Origin: Vibrio thalassae
GTDB lineage: Bacteria > Pseudomonadota > Gammaproteobacteria > Enterobacterales > Vibrionaceae
Direction: 5' to 3'
Length of the DNA: 64,000 nt
Assembly (NCBI RefSeq): GCF_900089835.1
Contig: NZ_OANU01000002.1
Location: forward strand, 124,001 to 188,000
The notes below the pieces were generated by a model that was not told the DNA's origin, did no database searches, and saw nothing but the letters and a program-made list of their open reading frames with translations. Shown here one piece after another: positions 8,378-18,078 of the stretch. A program made the position numbers and the translations under genes. How positions within the stretch are numbered: the stretch's first letter is position 1; every line of letters starts with the position of its first letter.

Positions 8378-11300
8378 CTACATACCTACCATTCGTTGCA
8401 TACTTTGCGTCCACGAGGCTTTAAATGCTGAATCTCCTGCGAACAACTTGTAGAGCTCAAGTTCATCTTTACGGCGTTGCAGCATAATTTCCTTGAGCAT
8501 TTTTTCGAAGGCCAAATCTCGATTATGAGGATCTGGGTTGTTTTTGTATTTAGATTCAAAATCTGGGTGATTGCGGATACTCTCAGCGATGTTCACGAAC
8601 TTAACCTTTTGCTCTTCAGGTGTGGCACTCCAGCCTTGGAACCATCGTTCATTAAATGTGCGAATGATTTCATCCAGCGGGTCAGTTTCTTTTTCACCGC
8701 CATGCGCCCCACGTGGGTTCGGATTTTGAGGATCAAGCTCCGCTTCTTGGTCACTAAGTTTAATGCTGTGGTTAAGCTTCACACGTTGCAAACCGTATGA
8801 ACTCAGATCGACAGAATCGAGAAGCTCATCAATAGCATCAGCATCGGGATCTTCCACTTTCAATTTCGGTATTAAAAACTTCAGGAACCAAAACAGTTTT
8901 TCCCAGCTGACCATTTCATAAGGCATGATAGACGCCATCTGCCCATAGATTTTCACGAACTGCTTGGCTTTAATCTTAAAGTCCACTTTAGCTTCAGCTT
9001 CAAGCTCCAGCTCATGGTCAAACCGTGCTGCTGCAACATCAATGATTGGACTGAGTGTCTGGGCGTCTTCATTCTTGAAATAACGCGTAACAAAGTCTTC
9101 AACTTCATACCATTCGTACACACCGACATCGTCCATTTCATCTTTCAACTCGTGCAGCACGTTTATATCTGTAGCTTGGGACAATGACGTTGCTGTGTAG
9201 AAAGGATCGAATGCTGACTGAATATCTTCAACCGAGTTGAAAAAATCTAAAACAAACAGGTCTTCAGTTTTTTTACCCCATTTAGGCGCACTTCGATTGA
9301 GACGAGATAATGTCTGTACACACAAGACACTGGCGAGCTTCTTATCCACATACATGGCGCAAAGCTTAGGCTGGTCAAAGCCAGTCAGATACTTGTTAGC
9401 AACCACTAAAAGTCGATACTCATCGGTATCAAACATATCTTTGGTATCTGACTCGGCAAAACCATTAATATCTGCTTCGGTATATTCAATACCATCAACT
9501 TCTTTGGTTCCTGAGAAAGCAATGGCAACTTTAAAGGGGTTCCCTTGCTCCTCAAGTATTCGCCTTATCGCTTTGTAGTATCGAATGGCCGTCTCAATAT
9601 TTTGAGTGACCACCATTCCTTTACCTTTACCCTTGAGCTTTTTCGCATTCACGACATGTGGAACAAAATGCTCCAGCATAATCTCTGCCTTGGTATCAAT
9701 CGTTTGCTGGCTTCGCTCTACATAAGCTCTGAGTTTTTTCTGCGCCTTTTTGGTATCAAACTCAGGGTTATCAGCGATTGATTTCTCAATCTCATAATAA
9801 CTTTTGTATGTCGTATAATTTGCCAGCACATCCAAGATGAAGCCTTCTTCAATGGCTTGTTTCATCGAATACAAGTGAAACGGCTTGAAAGAGCCATCTT
9901 CTTGGCGCTGGCCAAATTTCTCCAAAGTGCTGTTTTTTGGTGTCGCTGTAAATGCCAGGTACGATGCATTCCCGCGCATCTTACGCGATTTCATCGCCTG
10001 AAGGATTTTATCCTGAGCATCTTCTACCTCTTCGATTTCAGACTTGCCCATCGCTCGGTTCATATTGTCATGCGCCGAACCAGACTGTGAGCTGTGTGCT
10101 TCATCGATGATCACCGCAAAGCGCTTGTCACTAAGATCGGCGATACCATCAATAATGAACGGGAATTTCTGAATCGTCGTTATAATAATCTTTTTGCCAT
10201 TCTCCAGCGCCTGCTTAAGCTCAGAAGACTTGTTCGCCGGGGCAATAATGTTCTTTACTTCAGAAAACTCTTTAATGTTATCTCGCAGTTGCTTGTCCAA
10301 TAGGCGTCTATCGGTAACCACAATTACAGAGTCAAATAACGGCTGCTCCAGGCTTTTTCCGCCTGCCACATCAGACGATGCAGGGTAGGTTTCAATTAAC
10401 TGATAAGCAGCCCAGGTAATCGAATTAGACTTACCTGAACCGGCAGAGTGTTGAATTAAGTAAGTCTGACCGACACCGTGCTGGGCAGCATGGTCTACTA
10501 ATTTTCTCACCACATCCAATTGATGGTATCGAGGAAAGAACAGAGTTCGCTTTGGTAATGGATCTTTGCTTGACCCATCCAGACGCACAAAATGCTGAAT
10601 AATATTCGCCAAGCTTTCTTTGGTGAATACTTCTTGCCATAGGTATGCCGTTTTATGGCCAGATGGATTCGGCGGATTGCCTTGTCCAAGATTGTGTCCT
10701 TTATTGAACGGCAAGAAGAAGGTACTGCCACCTGATAACTTGGTGGTCATATACACTTCGTCGGTATCGACCGCCATATGCACTAGGCAGCGGCCAAAGG
10801 TCAGCAATGGCTGAGTTGCATCTCGATCATCCCGATACTGCTTTTGGCCGTGATAACGCGCTGTTTGCCCCGTCCATGCGTTTTTCAACTCCAGCGTTAT
10901 CAAGGGTATTCCGTTGATAAACAATACCATGTCGATTTCTTGTAGGGGATTTGCCATGGAATAGCGCACTTGGCGAGTACAACTAAACACGTTATCTGCA
11001 AAGTTTTGCTTTACCTTCTCACTACTGCTTGCCAAAGGGGCTGGATAGAGCAAATTGAAATGAGCATCGTCTACGCTTAGCCCTTTCTTTAGTAAATGCA
11101 GAATGCCATGCTTCTTAATCAGTCGGTCAAATCGTTCGAGTAACTTACGCTGCCAATCTGAGGGGTTGTTCTTTTGCAGTTTGGCCAACTCTACTTCTTG
11201 TGTCTTTTGCAGAAATTGCCAGAAAAAACGCTCATCAATGGCATATTGCATATTAAAGTCACTAGCAGCACCAATGAAGTATCCAGCACCCAGTGACTGC

Positions 11301-11395
11301 TGACTCAGCCCCTCTTTGAGCTCTTCAGTACTGATCCCAGCCAGACATTTCTCAATGGCCGACTCTAATGCTTGTTCATTGGTTTGACTGACCAT
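8378..11395 (-). CDS. hsdR: Type I restriction endonuclease subunit R
   Basis: HsdR translocates and cuts unmodified DNA in complex with HsdM and HsdS. The 1005-residue protein has the PD-(D/E)XK nuclease core near the N-terminus (D155, then E169-L-K171), Walker A HSAGSGKS (316-323), a DEAH box (VIIDEAHSSQSG) and later SF2 helicase motifs (LAFTATP, LVVANKYLTGFDQPKL). The C-terminal helical region that contacts the methyltransferase is present, so the subunit looks complete. It follows the DUF4268-like gene by 14 bp and precedes the HATPase gene by 18 bp. Confidence 0.95.
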   Translation of the reverse strand: MVSQTNEQALESAIEKCLAGISTEELKEGLSQQSLGAGYFIGAASDFNMQYAIDERFFWQFLQKTQEVELAKLQKNNPSDWQRKLLERFDRLIKKHGILHLLKKGLSVDDAHFNLLYPAPLASSSEKVKQNFADNVFSCTRQVRYSMANPLQEIDMVLFINGIPLITLELKNAWTGQTARYHGQKQYRDDRDATQPLLTFGRCLVHMAVDTDEVYMTTKLSGGSTFFLPFNKGHNLGQGNPPNPSGHKTAYLWQEVFTKESLANIIQHFVRLDGSSKDPLPKRTLFFPRYHQLDVVRKLVDHAAQHGVGQTYLIQHSAGSGKSNSITWAAYQLIETYPASSDVAGGKSLEQPLFDSVIVVTDRRLLDKQLRDNIKEFSEVKNIIAPANKSSELKQALENGKKIIITTIQKFPFIIDGIADLSDKRFAVIIDEAHSSQSGSAHDNMNRAMGKSEIEEVEDAQDKILQAMKSRKMRGNASYLAFTATPKNSTLEKFGQRQEDGSFKPFHLYSMKQAIEEGFILDVLANYTTYKSYYEIEKSIADNPEFDTKKAQKKLRAYVERSQQTIDTKAEIMLEHFVPHVVNAKKLKGKGKGMVVTQNIETAIRYYKAIRRILEEQGNPFKVAIAFSGTKEVDGIEYTEADINGFAESDTKDMFDTDEYRLLVVANKYLTGFDQPKLCAMYVDKKLASVLCVQTLSRLNRSAPKWGKKTEDLFVLDFFNSVEDIQSAFDPFYTATSLSQATDINVLHELKDEMDDVGVYEWYEVEDFVTRYFKNEDAQTLSPIIDVAAARFDHELELEAEAKVDFKIKAKQFVKIYGQMASIMPYEMVSWEKLFWFLKFLIPKLKVEDPDADAIDELLDSVDLSSYGLQRVKLNHSIKLSDQEAELDPQNPNPRGAHGGEKETDPLDEIIRTFNERWFQGWSATPEEQKVKFVNIAESIRNHPDFESKYKNNPDPHNRDLAFEKMLKEIMLQRRKDELELYKLFAGDSAFKASWTQSMQRMVGM

Positions 11396-11409
11396 AATTG
11401 TAAGTTCCC

Positions 11410-12573
11410 TTAATCAAAATTCTTCTGTTTCATTGCCTCAGCCGCTTTTTGCAGCGGTCCTTTTAAGGCTTTTTCTAACTTTGTCATCTGCTCTAAGTGC
11501 CACGCAACCGCTTGGGGCCAAGTCTCTTTGTTAAACCCATCAGCTTTGGTCGAAAACTGAATACGGCAAGATTTCTTCTCATCCAGCCTCATCCACTCAA
11601 GTTCTGCACCAAAAGTATGCTCAATGTCTTGTTTGGACTGACTCAACAAATCAAAAAGGTATTTATTCTCTTCAGTAACCCCACGGCTGATCCAAAGCTC
11701 TACTCGAAGCTCTTTTTGCAGAAATATCAGGTTATACGGACATCCACTTAGCCCTGAGCCTGCTGATAACCAATGATCTTTGCTTGGGCTAATGTTGTTA
11801 TAGAGTTGGCAAGAGCTTTTCTGAAACGCCTCTAAGGCACGCTCCCAGTACTCGCGACGCACGGTATGGCGGTTTTTTAGTACCACTTCGGTGGTTTTTT
11901 CTTCCGCTTCCTTGGCATTAATGCCGATCATCAACTCTTTCGCTTCTGGCGTTGGGATGATCTGGTCAATATTAATCAGTAGCTGTTCACCCAGTGAATA
12001 AGGCGTAATTTTGAAGCAGGCAATGCTAATTCCTTGACCCAATAACCACAGCGCTGTGCTGGTCACTTCTTTGCGAAAGTTTGCCGCAACTAGCATAATG
12101 CGCTGGCTGTTACCCAGGTTGAGCTTTAACTCATCCAGATCGGGCGCATCCAAAAACTCACATATTCTCGCCGAAGCACTTGCAGGGGCATTTAACAGGT
12201 CAACCTCTCCTGTTACAGGCTCATAGCGGTCTAAATACTGCTGGTAAATTTCAACTATTTGCGCTTTGGTTAAACTGGCACAGTAAGAGGCATATTTAAG
12301 CGCCTGCCAAACTACATCTCGGCCACTGTCGTCCAGCTTGTTTTCAATAATGACCAAGTTGCCATCTTTATCCAGTGCCAGTAAATCTAAGCGTTCACGG
12401 GTATCATCAAAGCCATCGAACTCCTTTTGAACAATCAGTAGCTCTTCACCCAGTGCGGAAGGTTCGTGTGCCAACCATTCCTGAAGATGCTTGCGCTCAG
12501 TAAAGCCCAACTCACTGAACTTCTTCGTCTTAACCGGACTAATCCTATTGGTCTGATGATTTACCGTGAACAT
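11410..12573 (-). CDS. PD-(D/E)XK nuclease-like protein with DUF4268-type C-terminus
   Basis: The 387-residue protein is inserted between hsdS and hsdR. Residues about 35-130 carry a nuclease-like core: E44, D63 in RLDLLALD, and E77-N-K79 in LVIIENKLDD, fitting a PD-(D/E)XK fold close to NucS/DUF91 proteins. Residues about 225-380 resemble DUF4268 (REYWERALEAFQ..., LRVELWISR, SCRIQF). Spacing is 9 bp to hsdS and 14 bp to hsdR, so it is co-expressed with the restriction complex. Such proteins occur beside type I and other defence systems, but their task is not established. It could be a second nuclease acting on foreign DNA or a modulator of restriction. Confidence 0.7.
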   Translation of the reverse strand: MFTVNHQTNRISPVKTKKFSELGFTERKHLQEWLAHEPSALGEELLIVQKEFDGFDDTRERLDLLALDKDGNLVIIENKLDDSGRDVVWQALKYASYCASLTKAQIVEIYQQYLDRYEPVTGEVDLLNAPASASARICEFLDAPDLDELKLNLGNSQRIMLVAANFRKEVTSTALWLLGQGISIACFKITPYSLGEQLLINIDQIIPTPEAKELMIGINAKEAEEKTTEVVLKNRHTVRREYWERALEAFQKSSCQLYNNISPSKDHWLSAGSGLSGCPYNLIFLQKELRVELWISRGVTEENKYLFDLLSQSKQDIEHTFGAELEWMRLDEKKSCRIQFSTKADGFNKETWPQAVAWHLEQMTKLEKALKGPLQKAAEAMKQKNFD

Positions 12574-12582
12574 AATCGTATC

Positions 12583-13893
12583 CTATTGCTCAACCATTTC
12601 TGGGGTGATCTTGATTTTTCCTGTCACGGCGCTGTTGATCAGGGAGGTTTTGTATTCTTTGAGCATTTCGATTTGATTCTGTTGTATCTCGATAGCTTTC
12701 TCATATGCACTAGACTGACTTTTTGTATATGCCAAAATTTCAGCTTGTTCACCTGATGGTGCTACTGGCACGGGAATATCAAAAAGATCACCTGTATACA
12801 GGCGAATCAATCCTTCAACAACTCCTGTCGCCCTGATAATGAATTGCTGAATATATGAAGGGTGACGGAATAATATCTCTAAGTATTTGGCGTCATAAAT
12901 ATGTTCCTTACATTTATAGACGGCATAATCAGGACTAACTAATCCTTTGAATTCAATGTTGCTTTTAAAGAAGACTCCGAGGTGTGCTTTAAGCTTATTA
13001 AAAACCAAATCATTCTTATAAACGACTTTATTATCGATATTACTGGCAGCCACTTCTGCCTTGTCGTGATAATCAGCTCTCACAACAAGCCCATGAACTT
13101 GACTGACCATAAACAAAGGTTCCTCCCCTGTTTTAGAGCGTTCGTTTCTCTCTTCTAAAACATACTTCAGTCGCTTAACTTCCCAATGCTCTGGAATCTT
13201 ACCAATCCAATCCACACCGGAGTCTTTCATTGGCACATTGGGATCAAGCCCTTGGGTCACCGCCTGTTGGATGATGATCTGCTTACGCTCTTTCAGCAGA
13301 CTAATTTGCTGCTCTTTGATCGCAATCGCTTCGTCTACTTGTGCTGTTTTCTTTTCGAGGTAGTTGGCTATCAGCTTTTGTGTATCTTCAGGGATCTCGA
13401 ATATTGGCAGTCTTTTAAAATCAAGAAAGCTTAAATTTTGACGCAAGCCCGAACCAAATTTATAGAGCACTTTGGTGGTATCTAAAGCGTGAAGGTAGTA
13501 ATGAAGGAATCGAGCATCAAAGCCATTTTTTACCCGCAAGTTCAAATATGCGTTTGTGATAATGCCTTTATTTTTTGCCAAGCCAGTTCTTAGACTTACC
13601 TTATCATTCTGAAGATCGGTACAACGAACAATGATGTCGTCAGGCTCTACCAATTGATAGGTTTCAAACGATTCAGGAACTAGACCGACGAGCTTTTCTT
13701 CTGGCTTAACAACTATATGGCCATAACTTAGGGATAGAACCGTATTCTCTTTCATCCCTTTGTTATTACTTTTACTTTCACGAAAGGCAACAAAGCCAGG
13801 CTTGAGTTCCCACGAACTTGGAATATCCCCTAGCCATTCAACACCTGAATCTTTATAAGCCTCATACCTCGGCATCAACGCTAAACTTTCCAT
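12583..13893 (-). CDS. hsdS: Type I restriction-modification specificity subunit S
   Basis: HsdS reads the bipartite target. The 436-residue protein has two target-recognition domains in tandem. Each opens with the typical repeat, YKDSGVEWLGDIPSSWE near residue 12 and MKDSGVDWIGKIPEHWE near 221, and each ends in a helical spacer (QISLLKERKQIIIQQAVTQG; IEMLKEYKTSLINSAVTGK). Both halves look complete. The ATG overlaps the hsdM stop in TAATG, giving coupled translation. The specificity cannot be read from the sequence. Confidence 0.94.
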   Translation of the reverse strand: MESLALMPRYEAYKDSGVEWLGDIPSSWELKPGFVAFRESKSNNKGMKENTVLSLSYGHIVVKPEEKLVGLVPESFETYQLVEPDDIIVRCTDLQNDKVSLRTGLAKNKGIITNAYLNLRVKNGFDARFLHYYLHALDTTKVLYKFGSGLRQNLSFLDFKRLPIFEIPEDTQKLIANYLEKKTAQVDEAIAIKEQQISLLKERKQIIIQQAVTQGLDPNVPMKDSGVDWIGKIPEHWEVKRLKYVLEERNERSKTGEEPLFMVSQVHGLVVRADYHDKAEVAASNIDNKVVYKNDLVFNKLKAHLGVFFKSNIEFKGLVSPDYAVYKCKEHIYDAKYLEILFRHPSYIQQFIIRATGVVEGLIRLYTGDLFDIPVPVAPSGEQAEILAYTKSQSSAYEKAIEIQQNQIEMLKEYKTSLINSAVTGKIKITPEMVEQ

Positions 13894-16337
13894 TAAGCCT
13901 CTCCCTGAACTTCTGCCACGTTCACACCCAATATCTGCGCAATGAGACCTTCGGCTTTTTGTTCTAGGTTGATGATATCAGTTGCGACCTCATCTAAACT
14001 ACGCAGTGGTTTATGACGGTAGAAATACTTATTGAAGCTGATTTCATAGCCAATTTTTACCGTATCTAGGTTTATCCATGCTTCATCGACATGCGGCTTC
14101 ACTTCGTCTAGGAAGTACTGGTAAATGCTTTGCTGCTCTCCGTCTTTACGTAGGGGAACAGATTCTGTGTCTCGCAGGTCTGAGTTGGTCTCGTAAGTGA
14201 TGAACTCGCCTTTTTTACCGCCTTCTGCTGTAGGAACGGGGTAATAACCAAAATCTGGCAGGTCAGCGACTTCACATTCATAGCGCTCCAGCAGGTCGTT
14301 TAATTTATCACCCGTTAATTTAACGATCTTTTTAACCACTTTCTTGGCGGTTTCGTCATACCAGCTCACCGCGTTCAGGATGGCATTTTTCTCAGGTGCT
14401 GAAAGCTTAATGGCATGGGCTTTTAGCGATTTATCAACTTGGGTTTTAAAGCTATTGAAGTCATCAAATTCATTGCTACCGATATCAGCCATCAGCGTTT
14501 GTGCAGTTTCAAGCAATGCTTTTAGCGCCAGCCAGTGCTTCACATCAAGCAGTTTTGCCTTAGCCTTGGCATTGAGACTGATGTCGTTCTCTTCACACCA
14601 AGAAAGAATGTCTTTCTCGATGGATTTTAAGAAGCTCTTTTTCTGATCAGATCCATATCCAGTTTTTTCGTAAACACGTTCGCCGTGCTCTGCGTACACG
14701 TACTCCATCACTTCACTAAGCTGCTTATCAAAACGCAGTGGTGCTATTGCATCTTGAGTGAACTTGGCTCTGCGGCGATCTGGGCGCTCGATAGTGACTT
14801 TGTAGTAGCCAAAGTCGTCATTACTAAAGACCTTACTGGCGATACCGATAGGATCATTGTTTGCATCAAGTGCTCTTTCAACGTCCACACACGCGAGGTA
14901 AGTATCGGTGATTTCCGTGATGTGCTCAGGCGCAAATTCGCAGTTCTTGTTACCTAAGTTCTTACGCAACTTACGGTATAGCAAGCTGGCATCAATCAGT
15001 TGCACCTTACCTTTACGTGCCTCGGGTTTATTGTTGTTCAACACCCAAATGTAAGTGGTAATGCCGGTGTTATAGAACAGGTTATTAGGTAACTGAACGA
15101 TGGCATCTAGCATGTCGTTTTCAATGATGAAGCGACGAATGTTACTTTCGCCACCGCCCGCATCACCGGTAAAGAGCGATGAGCCGTTATGAACAGAAGC
15201 AATCCGGCTGCCTAATGGGCTTACGCTAGGATCTTTCATCTTGTTGACCATTTCCATTAAGAAGAGTAGCTGGCCATCACTTGAACGTGGCGTGGCATCT
15301 ACCACTTCGAGATTTCCCCAATAGTCTTTCAGGCTAACCTTAAAACGTGGGTCAATCACATCACTGCCGTCTTTAATGTGCTTCTGTTCAGACGCCCAAC
15401 TCTTACCATATGGCGGATTAGACAACATAAAGTCAAAGCGTGAAGCCGCAAACTCGTCGGTAGACAAGGTGGAGCCTACTTTGATGTTCTCAGGGTTGTT
15501 ACCTTTGATCATCATGTCCGATTTACAAATCGCGTAGGTCTCGTCGTTGATCTCTTTGCCGTAAAGATAAACATCTCGGCTGTCGTTTGGATATTTCTCT
15601 TCAATGAAGTTTTGAGATTCAGTCAACATACCACCGCTACCACACGCAGGGTCATACACTGTCATGGTAAGCGGCAACTGGTCTTTCACTGGGTCAAACA
15701 CCAGGTGCGTCATCAGTTCAATAACTTCACGTGGCGTAAAGTGTTCACCTGCTTCTTCATTGTTTTCTTCGTTGAACTTGCGGATCAACTCTTCGAACAC
15801 GTAACCCATACCTAGGTTAGTAAGGGCTGGCATCTTGTTGCCATCTGGGTCTTCGACCGTTTCATGAGTTAAGTTTATGTAAGGGGAAACAAACTTCTCG
15901 ACGACATCAAGAAGGACTTGCTTGGAGGCCATGTGACGAATTTGCGACTTGAGGTTAAAGCATTCAATGATCTCTTTAACATTATCGCTAAAGCCAAGTA
16001 GGTACTCTTCAAAGTTGGCGAGTAATATTTGTTGATTATTAGTCGCCGTGTTGAACAGGGATTTCAGCGTCCATTTAGATGTATTGTAAAAGACATAACC
16101 ACTGGCCGCCTTCAACGGTTCATCATCAAGCTCCGTGGCTTGCATCTCTTCTTTTTGGAACTTTACCTCTTCAAGCACGGCTTCTTTGGTGGGTTCAAGT
16201 AACGTATCTAAACGTCGCAATACCACCATAGGTAAAATCACATCACGGTACTTACCGCGAACATACACGTCACGTAAACAGTCGTCGGCAATGTTCCAAA
16301 TAAATGAGATGAGCTTGTTATGTACACTATGATCCAT
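13893..16337 (-). CDS. hsdM: Type I restriction-modification methyltransferase subunit M
   Basis: HsdM is the N6-adenine methyltransferase of the complex. Motif I DPACGSGG lies at 229-236 (SAM binding) and motif IV NPPY at 307-310 (catalysis), both intact. The N-terminal helical domain (LISFIWNIADDCLRDVY) is typical. At 814 residues it is longer than many HsdM subunits of about 500. The C-terminal extension (about 540-814) is helical and may contact HsdS or HsdR. It is the first gene of a six-gene run on the minus strand, 113 bp after the WYL regulator gene. Confidence 0.94.
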   Translation of the reverse strand: MDHSVHNKLISFIWNIADDCLRDVYVRGKYRDVILPMVVLRRLDTLLEPTKEAVLEEVKFQKEEMQATELDDEPLKAASGYVFYNTSKWTLKSLFNTATNNQQILLANFEEYLLGFSDNVKEIIECFNLKSQIRHMASKQVLLDVVEKFVSPYINLTHETVEDPDGNKMPALTNLGMGYVFEELIRKFNEENNEEAGEHFTPREVIELMTHLVFDPVKDQLPLTMTVYDPACGSGGMLTESQNFIEEKYPNDSRDVYLYGKEINDETYAICKSDMMIKGNNPENIKVGSTLSTDEFAASRFDFMLSNPPYGKSWASEQKHIKDGSDVIDPRFKVSLKDYWGNLEVVDATPRSSDGQLLFLMEMVNKMKDPSVSPLGSRIASVHNGSSLFTGDAGGGESNIRRFIIENDMLDAIVQLPNNLFYNTGITTYIWVLNNNKPEARKGKVQLIDASLLYRKLRKNLGNKNCEFAPEHITEITDTYLACVDVERALDANNDPIGIASKVFSNDDFGYYKVTIERPDRRRAKFTQDAIAPLRFDKQLSEVMEYVYAEHGERVYEKTGYGSDQKKSFLKSIEKDILSWCEENDISLNAKAKAKLLDVKHWLALKALLETAQTLMADIGSNEFDDFNSFKTQVDKSLKAHAIKLSAPEKNAILNAVSWYDETAKKVVKKIVKLTGDKLNDLLERYECEVADLPDFGYYPVPTAEGGKKGEFITYETNSDLRDTESVPLRKDGEQQSIYQYFLDEVKPHVDEAWINLDTVKIGYEISFNKYFYRHKPLRSLDEVATDIINLEQKAEGLIAQILGVNVAEVQGEA

Positions 16338-16450
16338 TTTACTTTCCTGTTCAGTGTTGGTTGCATCCCACTAGGTTGCTGCAACGGCTTCACTATAAAT
16401 TTAAAATTCTGTTCTTTATGTAACGTCTCAATGGTCGCTACATCGTTTGA

Positions 16451-17374
16451 TTAACTTGTTCTTCCCGGCGCAATGCTTAAGTTTGTGACACCATAAAGTG
16501 CCTGGCTGTTACGCAACCAAAGCTGATACTCAAAGCCCATTAATGAGTGTTCCGTAGAACAATCCACATGCCATTGGCGTAGCAAATAGCCAGCGGTTGC
16601 TGCTCTAATCTCAACCTTTAGAACGCCACCCGTCATGCCATAGTCCAGCTCTATCGCTTCGCTGTGCTCAATACGTGGGTGTGGCACTAACTCAAGCTCT
16701 ACAAATCTGTTCCATTGCCGGTCTTGGGTTTCGAGCTCCGTTTCAGACAAAGTGGAATCTTCAAGCACAACCGCAGCTTTAATGCGGGTCAATACAAAGT
16801 CACGGAACTCACCATGCTTGCGGTCAAAACCACGAACATGCCAACGCAGGCCATTGTCCACCAGCGTATGCGGTACAATTTCACGCGTTGTTTCACCGCT
16901 CGATAACGACACATAGGTGATACTCAAGGCTTTGCCTTTGTGGATGGCCTCGGTGACTTTCGCTACTATCGATAAACTCGGCTTGTTAAGGTGATAAGGC
17001 GCTTCACAAGCCAGAGGTGGTTTTACCTTTCCAGTGAAGCCATCGCCGTAGCCTTGGCTAATGGTTGCCAGAGTTCTCACAACGTCGTAGTCGAACAGGG
17101 GTTCAAATGCTTCACCACGCTTGTGCAACTTGAGCTTTTGGTCATACTCAATGTTGCTTGGCGCAAGCTCTCGGTATAGGGTGAAGTCTTTCGTTGCTTG
17201 TGCGGCGGCTATACTGAAGCGATCAACTAAATCCGCCCGTACCGCTTCGCCCTTAAACAATAAGGTGAAATCGATGTGGGCAATGCGATCCCTGGTTGCT
17301 TGTGGCAACTGCGCTATCTGCGAAAGCCTATCTGGCTTCGCCACTACGGTTTGTTTCAGACCATCATTTGTCAT
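16451..17374 (-). CDS. WYL-domain transcriptional regulator (BrxR/CapW type)
   Basis: This is a predicted DNA-binding regulator of the neighbouring defence operons. The 307-residue protein has an N-terminal winged-helix part (about 20-100, RIAHIDFTLLFKGEAVRADLVDRFSIAAAQATKDFTLYRELAP) and a WYL domain at about 140-215 (SITYVSLSSGETTREIVPHTLVDNGLRWHVRGFDRKHGEFRDFVLTRI). A C-terminal extension follows. This layout is that of BrxR/CapW repressors, which sit upstream of BREX, CBASS and restriction operons and are thought to sense a ligand through WYL. An inverted repeat at 17550-17570 upstream is a candidate operator. Another possible control point is the 113 bp before hsdM. Confidence 0.85.
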   Translation of the reverse strand: MTNDGLKQTVVAKPDRLSQIAQLPQATRDRIAHIDFTLLFKGEAVRADLVDRFSIAAAQATKDFTLYRELAPSNIEYDQKLKLHKRGEAFEPLFDYDVVRTLATISQGYGDGFTGKVKPPLACEAPYHLNKPSLSIVAKVTEAIHKGKALSITYVSLSSGETTREIVPHTLVDNGLRWHVRGFDRKHGEFRDFVLTRIKAAVVLEDSTLSETELETQDRQWNRFVELELVPHPRIEHSEAIELDYGMTGGVLKVEIRAATAGYLLRQWHVDCSTEHSLMGFEYQLWLRNSQALYGVTNLSIAPGRTS

Positions 17375-17505
17375 GCGTCTTGTTTATCCAATTCAACCAG
17401 ATTCTTAAAACTCTGTTTATAAAGTACCGTCAGACATCGCTTAATCACATTGAATAGTGTCACTCAATGCTGCTCTTTATCCGCAATGACTTAGCAATCT
17501 CTACC

Positions 17506-17570
17506 GGTTGAAGCTGGACAGATAGCCATAAAACACTGAATAGGCTTCAACCTAATTAATTTTATTAGGT
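17506..17570. promoter_or_regulatory. Candidate WYL-regulator operator region
   Basis: Within the 317-bp gap upstream of the WYL gene are a perfect inverted repeat ACCTAAT-n7-ATTAGGT (17550-17570) and a perfect 9-bp pair GGTTGAAGC (17506-17514)/GCTTCAACC (17544-17552). On the minus strand TTGTGA and TAAAAT are spaced like a promoter around the first repeat. Operator function is inferred. The remainder of the gap shows nothing clear. Confidence 0.45.
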
Positions 17571-17691
17571 ATCATCCTATCACAAATTATTTTGTAGAGA
17601 AGGCTAAGCGGCAACTTTTTGATCTAGATTGCAATTGCCGCTCAGGTATGGGCGTGAAGACATTGTTTCATGCCATTGCTGATAGCCGCTA

Positions 17692-17991
17692 TCAATGCGC
17701 TACCCGAACCAATGGCACCACGATGTTGCCACGATGAGATACCCCTTTGTCCGTCTCTGTAGACATCAGGACTCGTTGCTCACTCTCTCGAACACGCCTG
17801 GCAACTTCTGCCTGGGCTGGTAGCAATGGCAGCATCCCCTCAGCAATCGCGTCCGGTGCAGACTCTTGGCCACAGGACATCAAGTGCTTCCATGGATCTT
17901 TAAGAAAGCGCTCGAACGTGATGCCAAATTCAATGATGCGGGCAGAGACGAAGATTTCGCCCCAGTATTCAATGTAGGTGTCTTGGTACAT
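17692..17991 (-). CDS. Conserved ICE hypothetical protein
   Basis: This 99-residue protein is of unknown function. The ATG at 17991 has AGAGGAA 8 nt upstream. The sequence is mostly helical with no membrane segment or recognised motif. It lies 87 bp downstream of the exonuclease gene on the same strand and probably shares its transcript. The pair seems to belong to the conserved part of the ICE flanking the cargo region, not to the cargo itself; this is an inference from position. Confidence 0.6.
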   Translation of the reverse strand: MYQDTYIEYWGEIFVSARIIEFGITFERFLKDPWKHLMSCGQESAPDAIAEGMLPLLPAQAEVARRVRESEQRVLMSTETDKGVSHRGNIVVPLVRVAH

Positions 17992-18078
17992 GGAAAGATT
18001 CCTCTTGTTGGTTAAACCATGAGTTCACTTTCCATTTTCCAGAGGTTTTCAAATATGCAAGGCTTACCTTATAGAGAG

